Assembly: GCA_035310015.1 (NCBI GenBank)
Contig: DATGEO010000140.1
Span: 1-11,698, forward strand
Length of the DNA stretch: 11,698 nt
Direction of reading: 5' to 3'
Origin: DATGEO01 sp035310015
Lineage (GTDB): Bacteria; Chloroflexota; Dormibacteria; Dormibacterales; Dormibacteraceae
Positions 1-7,299 of the stretch are shown here, piece by piece; within the stretch, counting starts at the first letter, position 1; every line of letters begins with the position of its first letter. The notes below the pieces were generated by a model that saw nothing but the letters and a program-made list of their open reading frames with translations, made no database searches and had not been told where the DNA came from. Both the position numbers and the translations under genes were made by a program.

Positions 1-1
1 G

Positions 2-58
2 TTGCGCGCGCGCAGCGACTTCGAGAACGCGCATCTCCGCGCAGAAGCCCGCGGCTGA
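2..58 (+). CDS. Possible C-terminal tail of a plus-strand gene (partial)
   Basis: An open frame enters from the left edge and ends at a TGA at 56-58, giving 18 residues rich in Arg, Ala and Glu and ending in EARG. It would converge on the neighbouring minus-strand kinase gene, with only one base between the two stops. The stretch is too short to assign a family, and an open frame this short is expected by chance in GC-rich DNA. It is listed because nothing else explains the first 59 bases and because the tight convergent arrangement is typical of this compact segment. Confidence 0.25.
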   Translation: MRARSDFENAHLRAEARG

Positions 59-59
59 G

Positions 60-914
60 CTATTCGTAAGTCCGAGCCACCGCGCGGCGCAGGATGATCG
101 AGAACGCCCGGTCGAAATTCGCGAGGGCGGCTCCAGCCAGATAGCCTCGCTGCCGCGCCCACGCAAACGCGTGGACGAACGCGCCGACCCACATCGCCAG
201 ACGAAACGCCTTCTCGAGTCCGGTGCCCCAAGGTTCGAGATAGGCATCGCGCAGCCGATCGAACCACCTGTCGCCGGGCGCCAGCCCGTTGACCTCTTCG
301 AGGAACCGGAATGTGACCACCAGGGAAACGAAGGGGTGAGAAACCGATGAGTCGCCCCAATCCAGCACGCGAAGGTGCGCGCCCTTCGCGTACACGTTGC
401 TCATGTGGAGGTCGTCGTGCTGAATCGTTTCCGGAAGGCCGTAGCCGGCAAGCTCCCGGCACAGAGCGGCGAAGCGCGGCGCAAACCGGCGCAGGTTCTC
501 AATCTCCGCGTGTTCGAGAGGGAGGTCGAGCTGAAGGAGGCTCTCGAATCGCCCAGGCCACAGCTCCGGCCGGAGATCGGGAACTCCGTTCGCGATGTGG
601 TCGCCGGCGTATGCCGCCTCACCTCGCTGCAGCTCGGCGTACTTCGGCAAGAGGTCGAGCCAGGTCTCGGGTGGGTTGCCGAACGCTCGCATGGGACTTC
701 CGGCATCGGCGAGAAGCAGCCACGACAAATGCTCCTCCCAGGCGATGACTTCAGCGACGCGATCCGGCCATCGCCCGAACAACGAGGCGGTCAGCCGGGG
801 CTCGAAGGCCTGGACGGGAGAGCAAGCCTTGAACCACACGTAACCGCCTTCCACGGGCACCCGCATGACTGTTGACCAGGGGCGCTGGTGGACTTGCTCG
901 ATTGGTCCCCGCAC
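60..914 (-). CDS. Aminoglycoside phosphotransferase (APH)-fold kinase, substrate unknown
   Basis: The product belongs to the APH/choline-kinase-like superfamily (PF01636), cytosolic enzymes that phosphorylate small molecules with ATP. Numbered from the GTG at 914 (284 residues), the Brenner motif HDDLHMSN lies at 166-173, with D168 as the expected catalytic base and N173 as a metal ligand. The metal-binding DWGD motif is at 185-188. The N-terminal EQVHQRPWSTV segment (6-16) recurs in actinobacterial members of this group. Nothing indicates antibiotic resistance; most such chromosomal kinases have unknown substrates. It follows the response regulator on the same strand and may share its transcript. 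Oddity: the frame stays open and protein-like upstream of the GTG (about 18 more residues including ADDWIRAQVQV, to about base 965), but that stretch contains no ATG, GTG or TTG. The true N-terminus may therefore be longer, or the start may have been lost. The family is clear; the start is not. Confidence 0.85.
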   Translation of the reverse strand: MRGPIEQVHQRPWSTVMRVPVEGGYVWFKACSPVQAFEPRLTASLFGRWPDRVAEVIAWEEHLSWLLLADAGSPMRAFGNPPETWLDLLPKYAELQRGEAAYAGDHIANGVPDLRPELWPGRFESLLQLDLPLEHAEIENLRRFAPRFAALCRELAGYGLPETIQHDDLHMSNVYAKGAHLRVLDWGDSSVSHPFVSLVVTFRFLEEVNGLAPGDRWFDRLRDAYLEPWGTGLEKAFRLAMWVGAFVHAFAWARQRGYLAGAALANFDRAFSIILRRAVARTYE

Positions 915-961
915 CTGGACCTGTGCCCGGATCCAGTCGTCGGCCGTTGGGTTGTCGAACG

Positions 962-1633
962 CTACCCGGCCGACCCCGGCGTCGACGTGTGCCGCGCCAG
1001 GTACGCGGCAGCTTCGGCGCGGCGCGCCACCTCCAGCTTCGACAGGATCGTGGACACGTAGTTCTTGATCGTCTTCTCGGCGAGCTTCAGCTCCTTGCCG
1101 ATCTGCCCGTTGGTGTGCCCCTGCGCGACGAGGGTGAGGATCCGCTCCTCCTGCGCCGACAGCCGCGCCAGCTTCTCGTCGCGCAGGGTCTTGCCCTTGC
1201 GCAGGCGGTCGAGCACCGAGCGCGTCACCTCCGGGTCGAGCAGGCTCTTGCCCCCGCCTACCTCGCGGATCGCGCGCACCAACTCGCCGCCCCGGATCTG
1301 CTTGAGCACGTAGCCGGCGGCCCCGGCCATGATCGAGGCGAACAGCGCCTCGTCGTCGGCGAACGACGTGAGCATGAGCACCTGCGTCTTCTCCAGCCGC
1401 GCCCGGATTTCGCGCGTGGCCTCGATGCCGCTGCCGTCGGCGAGCCGCACGTCCATGACGACGACGTCGGGTCTCGTCCGCTCCGCCTGCGCGATCGCGT
1501 CCTTCACCGAACCCGCCTCGGCGACGACTGTCAGGTCGTCGTTGGCGTCGATGAGCGCGCGCACTCCATCGCGTACGACCTCGTGGTCGTCGACGAGCAG
1601 GATGCGGATGCGGTCGTTGGCCATCGAGGCCAT
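962..1633 (-). CDS. NarL/DevR(DosR)-type two-component response regulator
   Basis: This is a DNA-binding response regulator of 223 residues. The receiver domain covers roughly 9-125, with acidic pocket D15-D16, phospho-acceptor D61 in VVMDVRL, T89, and K111 in GYVLKQ. A linker of about 30 residues leads to a LuxR-type helix-turn-helix at roughly 156-215. The recognition helix reads AEKTIKNYVS (185-194); K187, K190 and N191 correspond to the DNA-contacting Lys/Lys/Asn of mycobacterial DosR. Overall wording (VDDHEVVRDG, EAGSV, LTSF, GYVLK, KSLLD) is closest to DevR/DosR among the regulators I know. The sensor kinase gene ends one base upstream, so the two are almost certainly a cognate pair and co-translated. 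An ATG at 1633 is used; a second in-frame ATG at 1624 is possible, and neither has a clear Shine-Dalgarno. The gene ends in TAG at 962-964. The target genes cannot be read from the sequence. Confidence 0.95.
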   Translation of the reverse strand: MASMANDRIRILLVDDHEVVRDGVRALIDANDDLTVVAEAGSVKDAIAQAERTRPDVVVMDVRLADGSGIEATREIRARLEKTQVLMLTSFADDEALFASIMAGAAGYVLKQIRGGELVRAIREVGGGKSLLDPEVTRSVLDRLRKGKTLRDEKLARLSAQEERILTLVAQGHTNGQIGKELKLAEKTIKNYVSTILSKLEVARRAEAAAYLARHTSTPGSAG

Positions 1634-1634
1634 G

Positions 1635-3263
1635 TTAGACCGGCACTGTGATCCGCAGACGCGCGCCTCTTCCCTTGCGGCTGATGACCGCGAACGTGCC
1701 GCCCATCGCGGATGCGCGGCCGCGTATGTTGCGCAGCCCGTTCCCGGAGGACGTTGCGCGGGCGTTGAACCCCGAGCCGTCGTCCTCGATCGTCAGGATC
1801 GCCGACGCGCCGTTGCTGTGCAGACCGATGGTGGCGTGGCCGGCTGAAGAATGGCGGACGACGTTGGACAGAGCCTCCCGCGTCATCTGCACGATCTCGT
1901 GCGACTGGGATCCGAGGGCGGCGGCCGCGGCCGGGTCCACGTCGACGGTGACCCGCACGCGCGAGCGCTCCTGCACCTCCTGGCCCAGCAGATGCAGAGC
2001 CTGGTCGAGCTGCCGGTCGGCAAGGATCCCGGGGCGCAGGCCGAAGATGTAGTTGCGCAGGTCGCGAATGACCCGGTCGAGCTCGCCGACCGCGCCCTCG
2101 ACGCGCGACGTGACCTCGGGCGAGCCCGCCATCAGAGCCGTGCTCTGCAGCTTCATGCCCACCGCGAACAGCGACTGGATGATGCCGTCATGCAGCTCTC
2201 TGGCGATGCGCTCGCGGTCCTCCATCACGCTCAGCCTGCGCTGGTCCGCCTGGGCGCGGCCGTACTCGATCGCGACCGAGGCCTGGTTGGCGAACGTCTC
2301 GACGAGGCGCACCAGCCGCTCCTCGAACACGCGGCCGCCGCGCTGGTTGCCGACCATGAGGGTGCCCATCGCCGCGTCGTGCGCTCGCAGAGGCACGAAG
2401 ATCGCGGGACCGATGTTGGCCGCGTGGATCAGCGGCTGATGGGCTTTGCGCTCCGCGGCGGCGTCCGCAAACACGAGCGGCTTGCCCGTGGCCATGACCT
2501 CGCCCGAAATCGACCTCTGGGCCGGGAGCATGAGGCCTTCGAGGCCCGCCGACCGCTCTCCCACCGCCACCGCGACCGTCAGCTGGCCGGGCACGGGGCT
2601 GGAGTTGACGATGATCGCCGTGTCGGCGTTGGCCAGCGCGCGCGCGTCCTCGGCGATGCGCGGCAGCGAGGAGTCGGCGTCGGCGCCGGCGAGGATCTCG
2701 CTGGTGATGTCGTGCAGGGAGTCGAGCCAGCGCTCGCGCAGCCGCATCTCCTCGTAGAGAGACGCGTTGGCGACGGCCACCCCCGCCTGCGTCGCCAGGA
2801 CCACGAGCGAGAGCTCGTCCTCGTCACTGAACGCCGGCGCGCTGCGCTTCTCCGCAAGGTAGATGTTGCCGTACACCTTGCCCATCGCCAGCACCGGGGC
2901 GCCGAGGAAGGATTTCATCGGGGGGTGATGCGGCGGAAATCCTGAGGACTTCGGATGCTTGGCCAGGTTCGCCAGCCGCAGCGGCTTTGGGTGGCTGATG
3001 AGATACCCGAGCACGCCTCGGCCGCGGGGCAGCGCCCCGATCTCCTTGCGCCGGCGGGCCGAGATCCCCGTCGTCACGAACTCGACCAGCGTGCCGTCAC
3101 CGCCGATCACGCCCAGGGCGCCGTAGCGTGCATCCGTCACCTGGACGGCCAGGTCGACGATGCGCTGCAGCACGATCGGGAGCGAGAGCTCGGAGGCGAG
3201 GGTGAGACCAGCCTCCAGCAAGGCGTCCTTGCGGTCGGCGGTCTCGTCCTTGGCCCTGGCCAC
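1635..3263 (-). CDS. Two-GAF sensor histidine kinase, DevS/DosT-like, probable heme sensor
   Basis: This cytosolic sensor kinase of 542 residues has no membrane segment. Order: GAF-A (about 15-168), GAF-B (about 180-336), HisKA_3 dimerisation/phospho-acceptor domain with H358 in ARELHDG, and an HATPase domain with N-box N467 (EALSNVVRH), DDGSG at 494-498 and GNGLRN at 507-512. This matches the DevS/DosT plan (mycobacterial members are about 575 residues). In GAF-A, the second His of PPHHPPM (H113) and Y135 of GNIYL lie 22 residues apart, as the proximal heme His and distal Tyr do in DosS/DosT. G51 sits 62 residues before H113, where DosT has Gly and DosS has Glu. Heme binding is inferred, since related GAF kinases carry similar motifs. 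It should phosphorylate the adjacent regulator. The GTG at 3263 is the first start after an in-frame TAG at 3273-3275; no Shine-Dalgarno is evident. Confidence 0.93.
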   Translation of the reverse strand: MARAKDETADRKDALLEAGLTLASELSLPIVLQRIVDLAVQVTDARYGALGVIGGDGTLVEFVTTGISARRRKEIGALPRGRGVLGYLISHPKPLRLANLAKHPKSSGFPPHHPPMKSFLGAPVLAMGKVYGNIYLAEKRSAPAFSDEDELSLVVLATQAGVAVANASLYEEMRLRERWLDSLHDITSEILAGADADSSLPRIAEDARALANADTAIIVNSSPVPGQLTVAVAVGERSAGLEGLMLPAQRSISGEVMATGKPLVFADAAAERKAHQPLIHAANIGPAIFVPLRAHDAAMGTLMVGNQRGGRVFEERLVRLVETFANQASVAIEYGRAQADQRRLSVMEDRERIARELHDGIIQSLFAVGMKLQSTALMAGSPEVTSRVEGAVGELDRVIRDLRNYIFGLRPGILADRQLDQALHLLGQEVQERSRVRVTVDVDPAAAAALGSQSHEIVQMTREALSNVVRHSSAGHATIGLHSNGASAILTIEDDGSGFNARATSSGNGLRNIRGRASAMGGTFAVISRKGRGARLRITVPV

Positions 3264-3316
3264 GCCAGGAATCTACCGTAGGGCCCACAGGACCGTTCGG
3301 CCTGGGCTCGAGTCGG

Positions 3317-4378
3317 CTAAGTAGGCGTCGGCCGCCGTCGTGGCAGCCGGAACCTCATCCCCGCCCGCTCGATAACGACCGGCTGGCCGTGCCATCCCTT
3401 CCAGGCCGCGTCGATCAGGACCGACGTGATTCCAGCCACCGGCACGGCGAACAGCGCGCCGGCGACGCCGCCGAGGTCGGCGCCGACGACGATCGCGAGC
3501 AGAGCCACGACCGGGTGCAGGCCCACCGCCCCGCCCGTGATGTGCGGGGCGAGCACGTTGTTCTCGATGACCTGCATGACGATGAAGAACGCGATCACGT
3601 AAAGGACGAGAGGGAAGGGCTGGAAGACGCTGATCAGCACGGCCGGCAGTGACGCGAGGATCGGCCCGACCATGGGGATCAGCTCGAAAAGAAAAGCGAG
3701 CAGGCCGATGAGCAGCGGGTAGTGAACGCCGAGCAGGAACGATCCGGCGCCGGCGGACACGCCGATGATCGCGGCCATCGTCAGCTGGCCGCGGATGTAC
3801 GCGCCGAGCACCTGGCTGACGGTGTCCTGCACGAACCTCACCTTGTCCCGCTGGCTGAAGGGGAACATGCGCGTCGCGACCTCGCCCATGCGCCAGCCGT
3901 CGACCATGAACCAGAAGCCCAGGATCAGGACCAGCGCCCCGTCCACGACGCCTCCGGCGATGGCCGTGGCGACGGTGACCGCGCTGTCCAGCGCGGAAGC
4001 GGTCAGCGCCCGCAGCGAGCCCGAGAGGTCGAAGCCGGAGACTGGGCTGTACCGGCTCACCTGGTCGAGGTATCCGGGTATGCGAGTACCGAAGGCCTCG
4101 GCCTGCTGGACGACCGGCGGTCCGAGCAGCAGGATTCCGGCCGCCAGGAGCGCGAGCGCAAAGGCGTAGATGAGCAGCGCCGCCAGCGCGCGAGGCAGGA
4201 AGCGCTGCGCCCACGACAGCGCCGGTTCCAGGGCGTAGGCCAGGACCATCGCCAGCAGCACCACGACGACGATGTGGAAGATCCGGCCCAGCACCTGGCT
4301 GGCCACCCACAGCATCGCGATCGCCGCCAGCACCACGGCGCACTGGTCTCGCAGGCGCCCCCAGTTCACCTGCTCCAT
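3317..4378 (-). CDS. AI-2E family transporter (PF01594), inner-membrane protein
   Basis: This polytopic membrane protein has 353 residues, the usual family length. Hydrophobic spans are visible at about 13-52 (two), 63-86, 140-160, 200-240 (two), 243-270 and 290-322, with a soluble stretch at about 90-135. Family hallmarks are GAYIRGQLT (192-200), FELIPMVGP (231-239) and the long conserved run from QVIENN (269-274) through GLHPVVALLA to GALFAVPVAG (307-316). The family is named after the E. coli AI-2 exporter TqsA, but members also include sodium/proton antiporters, so the substrate here is unknown. It starts with ATG at 4378, with a G-rich stretch (complement of 4391-4398) about 12 bases upstream that could serve as a slightly distant ribosome site. 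It lies 28 bases after yjbQ and 53 bases before the sensor kinase. The C-terminus ends in a basic, proline-rich tail. Confidence 0.93.
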   Translation of the reverse strand: MEQVNWGRLRDQCAVVLAAIAMLWVASQVLGRIFHIVVVVLLAMVLAYALEPALSWAQRFLPRALAALLIYAFALALLAAGILLLGPPVVQQAEAFGTRIPGYLDQVSRYSPVSGFDLSGSLRALTASALDSAVTVATAIAGGVVDGALVLILGFWFMVDGWRMGEVATRMFPFSQRDKVRFVQDTVSQVLGAYIRGQLTMAAIIGVSAGAGSFLLGVHYPLLIGLLAFLFELIPMVGPILASLPAVLISVFQPFPLVLYVIAFFIVMQVIENNVLAPHITGGAVGLHPVVALLAIVVGADLGGVAGALFAVPVAGITSVLIDAAWKGWHGQPVVIERAGMRFRLPRRRPTPT

Positions 4379-4406
4379 GTGTGGAGAACGCCCCCCTCGC
4401 CGAGGG

Positions 4407-4814
4407 CTACGCGGGCAGCGGCGAGACCGCCACCTCCACGGTGCGGGTTCGCGGGCCGTCCCATTCGCACAGAAAAATCGCCTGCCAGGTGCCCAGCGCC
4501 AGCCCGCCGTCCCGCACGGGCGCGGTGCAGCTCGGGCCGACGAGAGCGGTCTTGATGTGGGAATCGGAGTTCCCTTCCCCGTGCCGGTAGTCGCCCGACT
4601 TGGGCACGAGCTTGCCGAGCAGCGTCTCCAGGTCGTGCGCCACGTCAGGGTCGTCGCCTTCGTTGATGGTCACGCCGGCGGTCGTGTGTGGCACGAACAC
4701 GAGGCACATGCCCTCGAGCACGCCGGACCGGCGGACGACCTCCGCGACCTTTTCCGTGATATCGAGCAGCTGCGCGCGGCGCGCCGTCCTGACCTCGAGC
4801 TCGGTCCAGCCCAT
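4407..4814 (-). CDS. yjbQ: YjbQ / UPF0047 family protein (secondary thiamine-phosphate synthase family)
   Basis: A small cytosolic protein of 135 residues, full length for the family (PF01894). Diagnostic motifs are all present: PHTTAGVTINE (42-52), the acidic stretch EGDDPDVAHDL (52-62), YRHGEGNSDSHIK (76-88) with conserved His residues that cluster near a putative metal/active site, and LGTWQAIFLCEWDGPR (107-122). E. coli YjbQ shows weak thiamine-phosphate synthase activity when overproduced, hence the common database name; the physiological role of the family is not settled. No thiamine gene is present in this window, so context does not support a thiamine role here. It is the first gene of the minus-strand cluster and diverges from treY across 34 bases. 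ATG start at 4814, no Shine-Dalgarno seen. Confidence 0.95.
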   Translation of the reverse strand: MGWTELEVRTARRAQLLDITEKVAEVVRRSGVLEGMCLVFVPHTTAGVTINEGDDPDVAHDLETLLGKLVPKSGDYRHGEGNSDSHIKTALVGPSCTAPVRDGGLALGTWQAIFLCEWDGPRTRTVEVAVSPLPA

Positions 4815-4848
4815 GATCTCAGGTTAGGCGAACCGCAAGAATTACCCG
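4815..4848. promoter_or_regulatory. Shared divergent start region of yjbQ and treY
   Basis: Only 34 bases separate the yjbQ ATG from the treY GTG, too little for two ordinary promoters with leaders. Neither start has a Shine-Dalgarno. On the minus strand a TAACCT hexamer (complement of 4821-4826, matching TANNNT) ends 6 bases before the yjbQ ATG. On the plus strand AAGAAT (4837-4842, 4 of 6 matches to TATAAT) ends 6 bases before the treY GTG. This spacing is what leaderless transcripts show in actinobacteria. No convincing -35 was found on either side. The short gap is directly seen; the promoter assignment is inference. Confidence 0.35.
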
Positions 4849-7299
4849 GTGATCCCGCGCTCCACGTACCGGTTGCAGCTGTCCAAGGATTTCCCATTCG
4901 CGGCGGCGGCCGCTTGCGCGAGTTATCTCGCCGGCCTCGGCGTGTCGCACGTGTACTGCTCGCCCGTGCTCCAGGCGGCGCGCGGCAGCACGCACGGCTA
5001 CGACGTCGTCGACCCGACGCGAATCAACGAGGAGCTGGGTGGAGAGGCGGGTTTCCGAAGCATGGTCGCGGCCCTTCGCGCGCACGGCATCGGAGTCGTG
5101 CTGGACGTGGTGCCCAACCACATGGCCACCGCCGGGCGCCGGAATCCGTGGTGGTGGGACATCCTCAAGCGCGGCCGCGCCAGTGCGTACGCGGACTATT
5201 TCGACATCGATTGGGAGCCGGCGATGTCGCCGGTCAAGGGCAAGGTGCTTCTCGGCGTGCTCGAGGACCGCTACGGGCGCATGCTCGAGCAGGGCGCGAT
5301 CACGATCGAGACCGGCGGCGAGCCGCTGGTCCGCTATCGCGACCAGGCGTTTCCGCTCTCTCCCGAGTCGATCGACGGCCAGGATCTCGATGCGGTGCGC
5401 GGCGACCTCGACGCGTTCGACTCGCTCCTTTTGCGGCAGCACTACCGCCTGGCCTACTGGCGCAGCGCACAGGAGGAGCTGAACTACCGGCGCTTCTTCA
5501 CGATCGACACGCTCATCGGCCTGCGTGTGGAGATCGACCAGGTGCTCGAGAACAGCCACCGCGTGATCTTCGACCTGGTCGCCGGCGGCAGCGTCGAAGG
5601 TCTTCGTGTCGACCACGTCGACGGCCTTCGCGCGCCCGAGGCGTACCTCCGCGCCGTTCGCCGTCACGCGCCCGACGCGTACCTCGTCGTCGAGAAGATC
5701 CTCGAGCACGACGAGGTGATGCCCGCGCAGTTCCCGGTGCACGGCACGACCGGCTACGACTTCATCTCCCACGTCGAGGGCCTGTTCGTCGAGTCGGCGA
5801 ACGAAGAGGCGATGACGGCTCTCTATCACGCCTTCACCGGCGAGCCGCAGCGCTACTCCGACGTGGTGCGCGCGTGCAAGCAGGACATCATGCAGGGCGA
5901 GCTGTCGCCCGACCTCGAGCGGCTCACCAGCCTGCTCGTCGACGTGTGCGAGAGGCACCGACGCCACCGCGATCGCACGCGGCGCGAGCTGTCGGAGGCG
6001 ATTCGCGAGGTGGCCGCGGGCCTGCGCGTCTACCGGACCTACTCGATGCCGGGCTCGCCGGACAGTCCTGCCGACAGCGCGTACATCAAGGAGGCGGTGG
6101 ACGAGGCCGCGCGCCGCCGGCCCGACGTCGACCCGGAGCTGCTGACGTTCATCGGTGAGGTCCTTCGCCTCGACGAGCACGCCCACGCGGCGGAATCGGA
6201 GTTCACGGCTCGCTTCCAGCAGTTCACACCCGCGGTGATGGCGAAGGGCGTCGAGGATACGGCGTTCTACCGCTACAACCGCCTGACGTCGCTGAACGAG
6301 GTCGGCGGCGATCCGGGCGCGTTCGGACGACCCGTCGCCGACTTCCACGCGTACTGCGCGCGCACCGCCGAGTCGTGGCCGGCGACGATGCTCACGCTGG
6401 CGACTCACGACACCAAGCGCAGCGGCGACGTGCGCGCGCGCATCGACGTGCTCTCGGAGATCCCCGCGGAGTGGGATGCGGCGGTGCGGAGGTGGGCGGA
6501 GCACAACGACCCGTACCGCTCGCAGGGCTACCCGGACCGCGCGCTCGAGTACCTGGTCTACCAGACGCTCGTGGGCGCCTGGCCCATCGACGAGGCAAGG
6601 CTCGTCGCCTTCCTGCGCAAGGCCGCGCGCGAGGCCAAGGTCCACACCTCGTGGACGAACCCGGTCGCCGCCTACGAGGACGCGATCGCGCAGTTCTGCG
6701 CCAACCTCCTGGCCGACACCGAGTTTCTCGGCGACCTGCAGACGTTCATCGGCCGCACCCAGATCGTCACCCACGGCCGGGTCAACTCGCTCGCCCAGCT
6801 CGCGCTGCTGCTGACCAGCCCAGGCGTCCCCGACCTGTACCAGGGCTCGGAGCTGTGGGACCTGAGCCTCGTCGACCCCGACAACCGGCGCCCTGTCGAT
6901 TACGAGGTACGGCGCAGGCTGCTGGCCGAGGTCCCATCCCTGACGGCGGCCGACGTGATGGCGCGCGCCGATGAAGGCGCGCCCAAGCTGTGGCTCATCG
7001 CCCGGCTGCTCGACCGGCGCCGCTCCGACCCGGAGCTCTTCACGGCCCTGGCCTACCAGCCGCTCGAGGCGGCGGGCGCCAAGGCGCGGCACGTCGTGGC
7101 GTTCGGTCGCGACCGCCTGGCGGTCATCGTGCCGCGACTGCCCGCCGGACTCGGGGGCGTGTGGGCGGGCACGACCATCGAGCTACCTCGGGGAAGCTGG
7201 GAGGACGTCCTGACGGGAGCTCGCCGCGAGGGCCGCGTCGAGGTGGCTGCGCTCCTCGAAGCGTTCCCCGTTGCGGTGCTGTCGAGACTGAGCGCGTGA
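4849..7299 (+). CDS. treY: Malto-oligosyltrehalose synthase TreY (EC 5.4.99.15)
   Basis: A cytosolic GH13 enzyme that isomerises the reducing-end alpha-1,4 bond of maltodextrins into an alpha-1,1 bond, giving maltooligosyl trehalose. At 816 residues it is within the family range. The N-terminus STYRLQL (5-11) is the standard TreY opening. Conserved regions: LDVVPNHMA (85-93), nucleophile D255 in GLRVDHVDGL, acid/base E282 in LVVEKIL, TreY-specific GVEDTAFYRYNRL (467-479), third catalytic Asp D521 in ATHDTKRS, and PDLYQGSELWD (661-671). The GTG at 4849 is the only start, because an in-frame TAG lies at 4825-4827; no Shine-Dalgarno is present. The last four bases overlap the treZ start. It is the first gene of the treYZX operon. 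Its product is the substrate for TreZ. Confidence 0.98.
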   Translation: MIPRSTYRLQLSKDFPFAAAAACASYLAGLGVSHVYCSPVLQAARGSTHGYDVVDPTRINEELGGEAGFRSMVAALRAHGIGVVLDVVPNHMATAGRRNPWWWDILKRGRASAYADYFDIDWEPAMSPVKGKVLLGVLEDRYGRMLEQGAITIETGGEPLVRYRDQAFPLSPESIDGQDLDAVRGDLDAFDSLLLRQHYRLAYWRSAQEELNYRRFFTIDTLIGLRVEIDQVLENSHRVIFDLVAGGSVEGLRVDHVDGLRAPEAYLRAVRRHAPDAYLVVEKILEHDEVMPAQFPVHGTTGYDFISHVEGLFVESANEEAMTALYHAFTGEPQRYSDVVRACKQDIMQGELSPDLERLTSLLVDVCERHRRHRDRTRRELSEAIREVAAGLRVYRTYSMPGSPDSPADSAYIKEAVDEAARRRPDVDPELLTFIGEVLRLDEHAHAAESEFTARFQQFTPAVMAKGVEDTAFYRYNRLTSLNEVGGDPGAFGRPVADFHAYCARTAESWPATMLTLATHDTKRSGDVRARIDVLSEIPAEWDAAVRRWAEHNDPYRSQGYPDRALEYLVYQTLVGAWPIDEARLVAFLRKAAREAKVHTSWTNPVAAYEDAIAQFCANLLADTEFLGDLQTFIGRTQIVTHGRVNSLAQLALLLTSPGVPDLYQGSELWDLSLVDPDNRRPVDYEVRRRLLAEVPSLTAADVMARADEGAPKLWLIARLLDRRRSDPELFTALAYQPLEAAGAKARHVVAFGRDRLAVIVPRLPAGLGGVWAGTTIELPRGSWEDVLTGARREGRVEVAALLEAFPVAVLSRLSA

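Noticed and set aside
60..914. Reading the APH-fold kinase as an antibiotic-resistance gene or as maltokinase of the trehalose pathway.
   Set aside because: Only the generic kinase motifs are present, and at 284-302 residues it is much shorter than maltokinase. The neighbours do not suggest resistance.
872..1651. Plus-strand open frame across the response regulator (259 codons), with others across the kinase (1851-2945).
   Set aside because: They lie opposite proteins with complete conserved motifs, and their composition is that of mirrored coding sequence.
3286..3314. Imperfect hairpin (complement of CCACAGGACCGTTCGGCCTG) between transporter and kinase genes, considered as an attenuator.
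   Set aside because: The stem needs bulges and lacks a T-run; not strong enough to annotate.
4394..4406. Short palindrome CCCTCGCCGAGGG right after the yjbQ stop, considered as a terminator.
   Set aside because: The stem is only 5 base pairs with a 3-base loop and no T-run, and the next gene starts 16 bases on; more likely chance or part of the G-rich leader of the transporter gene.
4819..7092. A very long open frame on the strand opposite treY (about 757 codons).
   Set aside because: The opposite strand is unmistakable TreY with an intact triad. The antisense product is rich in Arg, Val, Asp and His in the way mirrored GC-rich codons produce, and has no recognisable domain.
6990..7295. Upstream extension of the treZ frame inside treY (about 102 codons).
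   Set aside because: The translation is Arg/Gly/Pro-rich, unlike any TreZ N-terminus, and lies in another frame of treY; the GTG at 7296 gives the expected FRVWAP opening.
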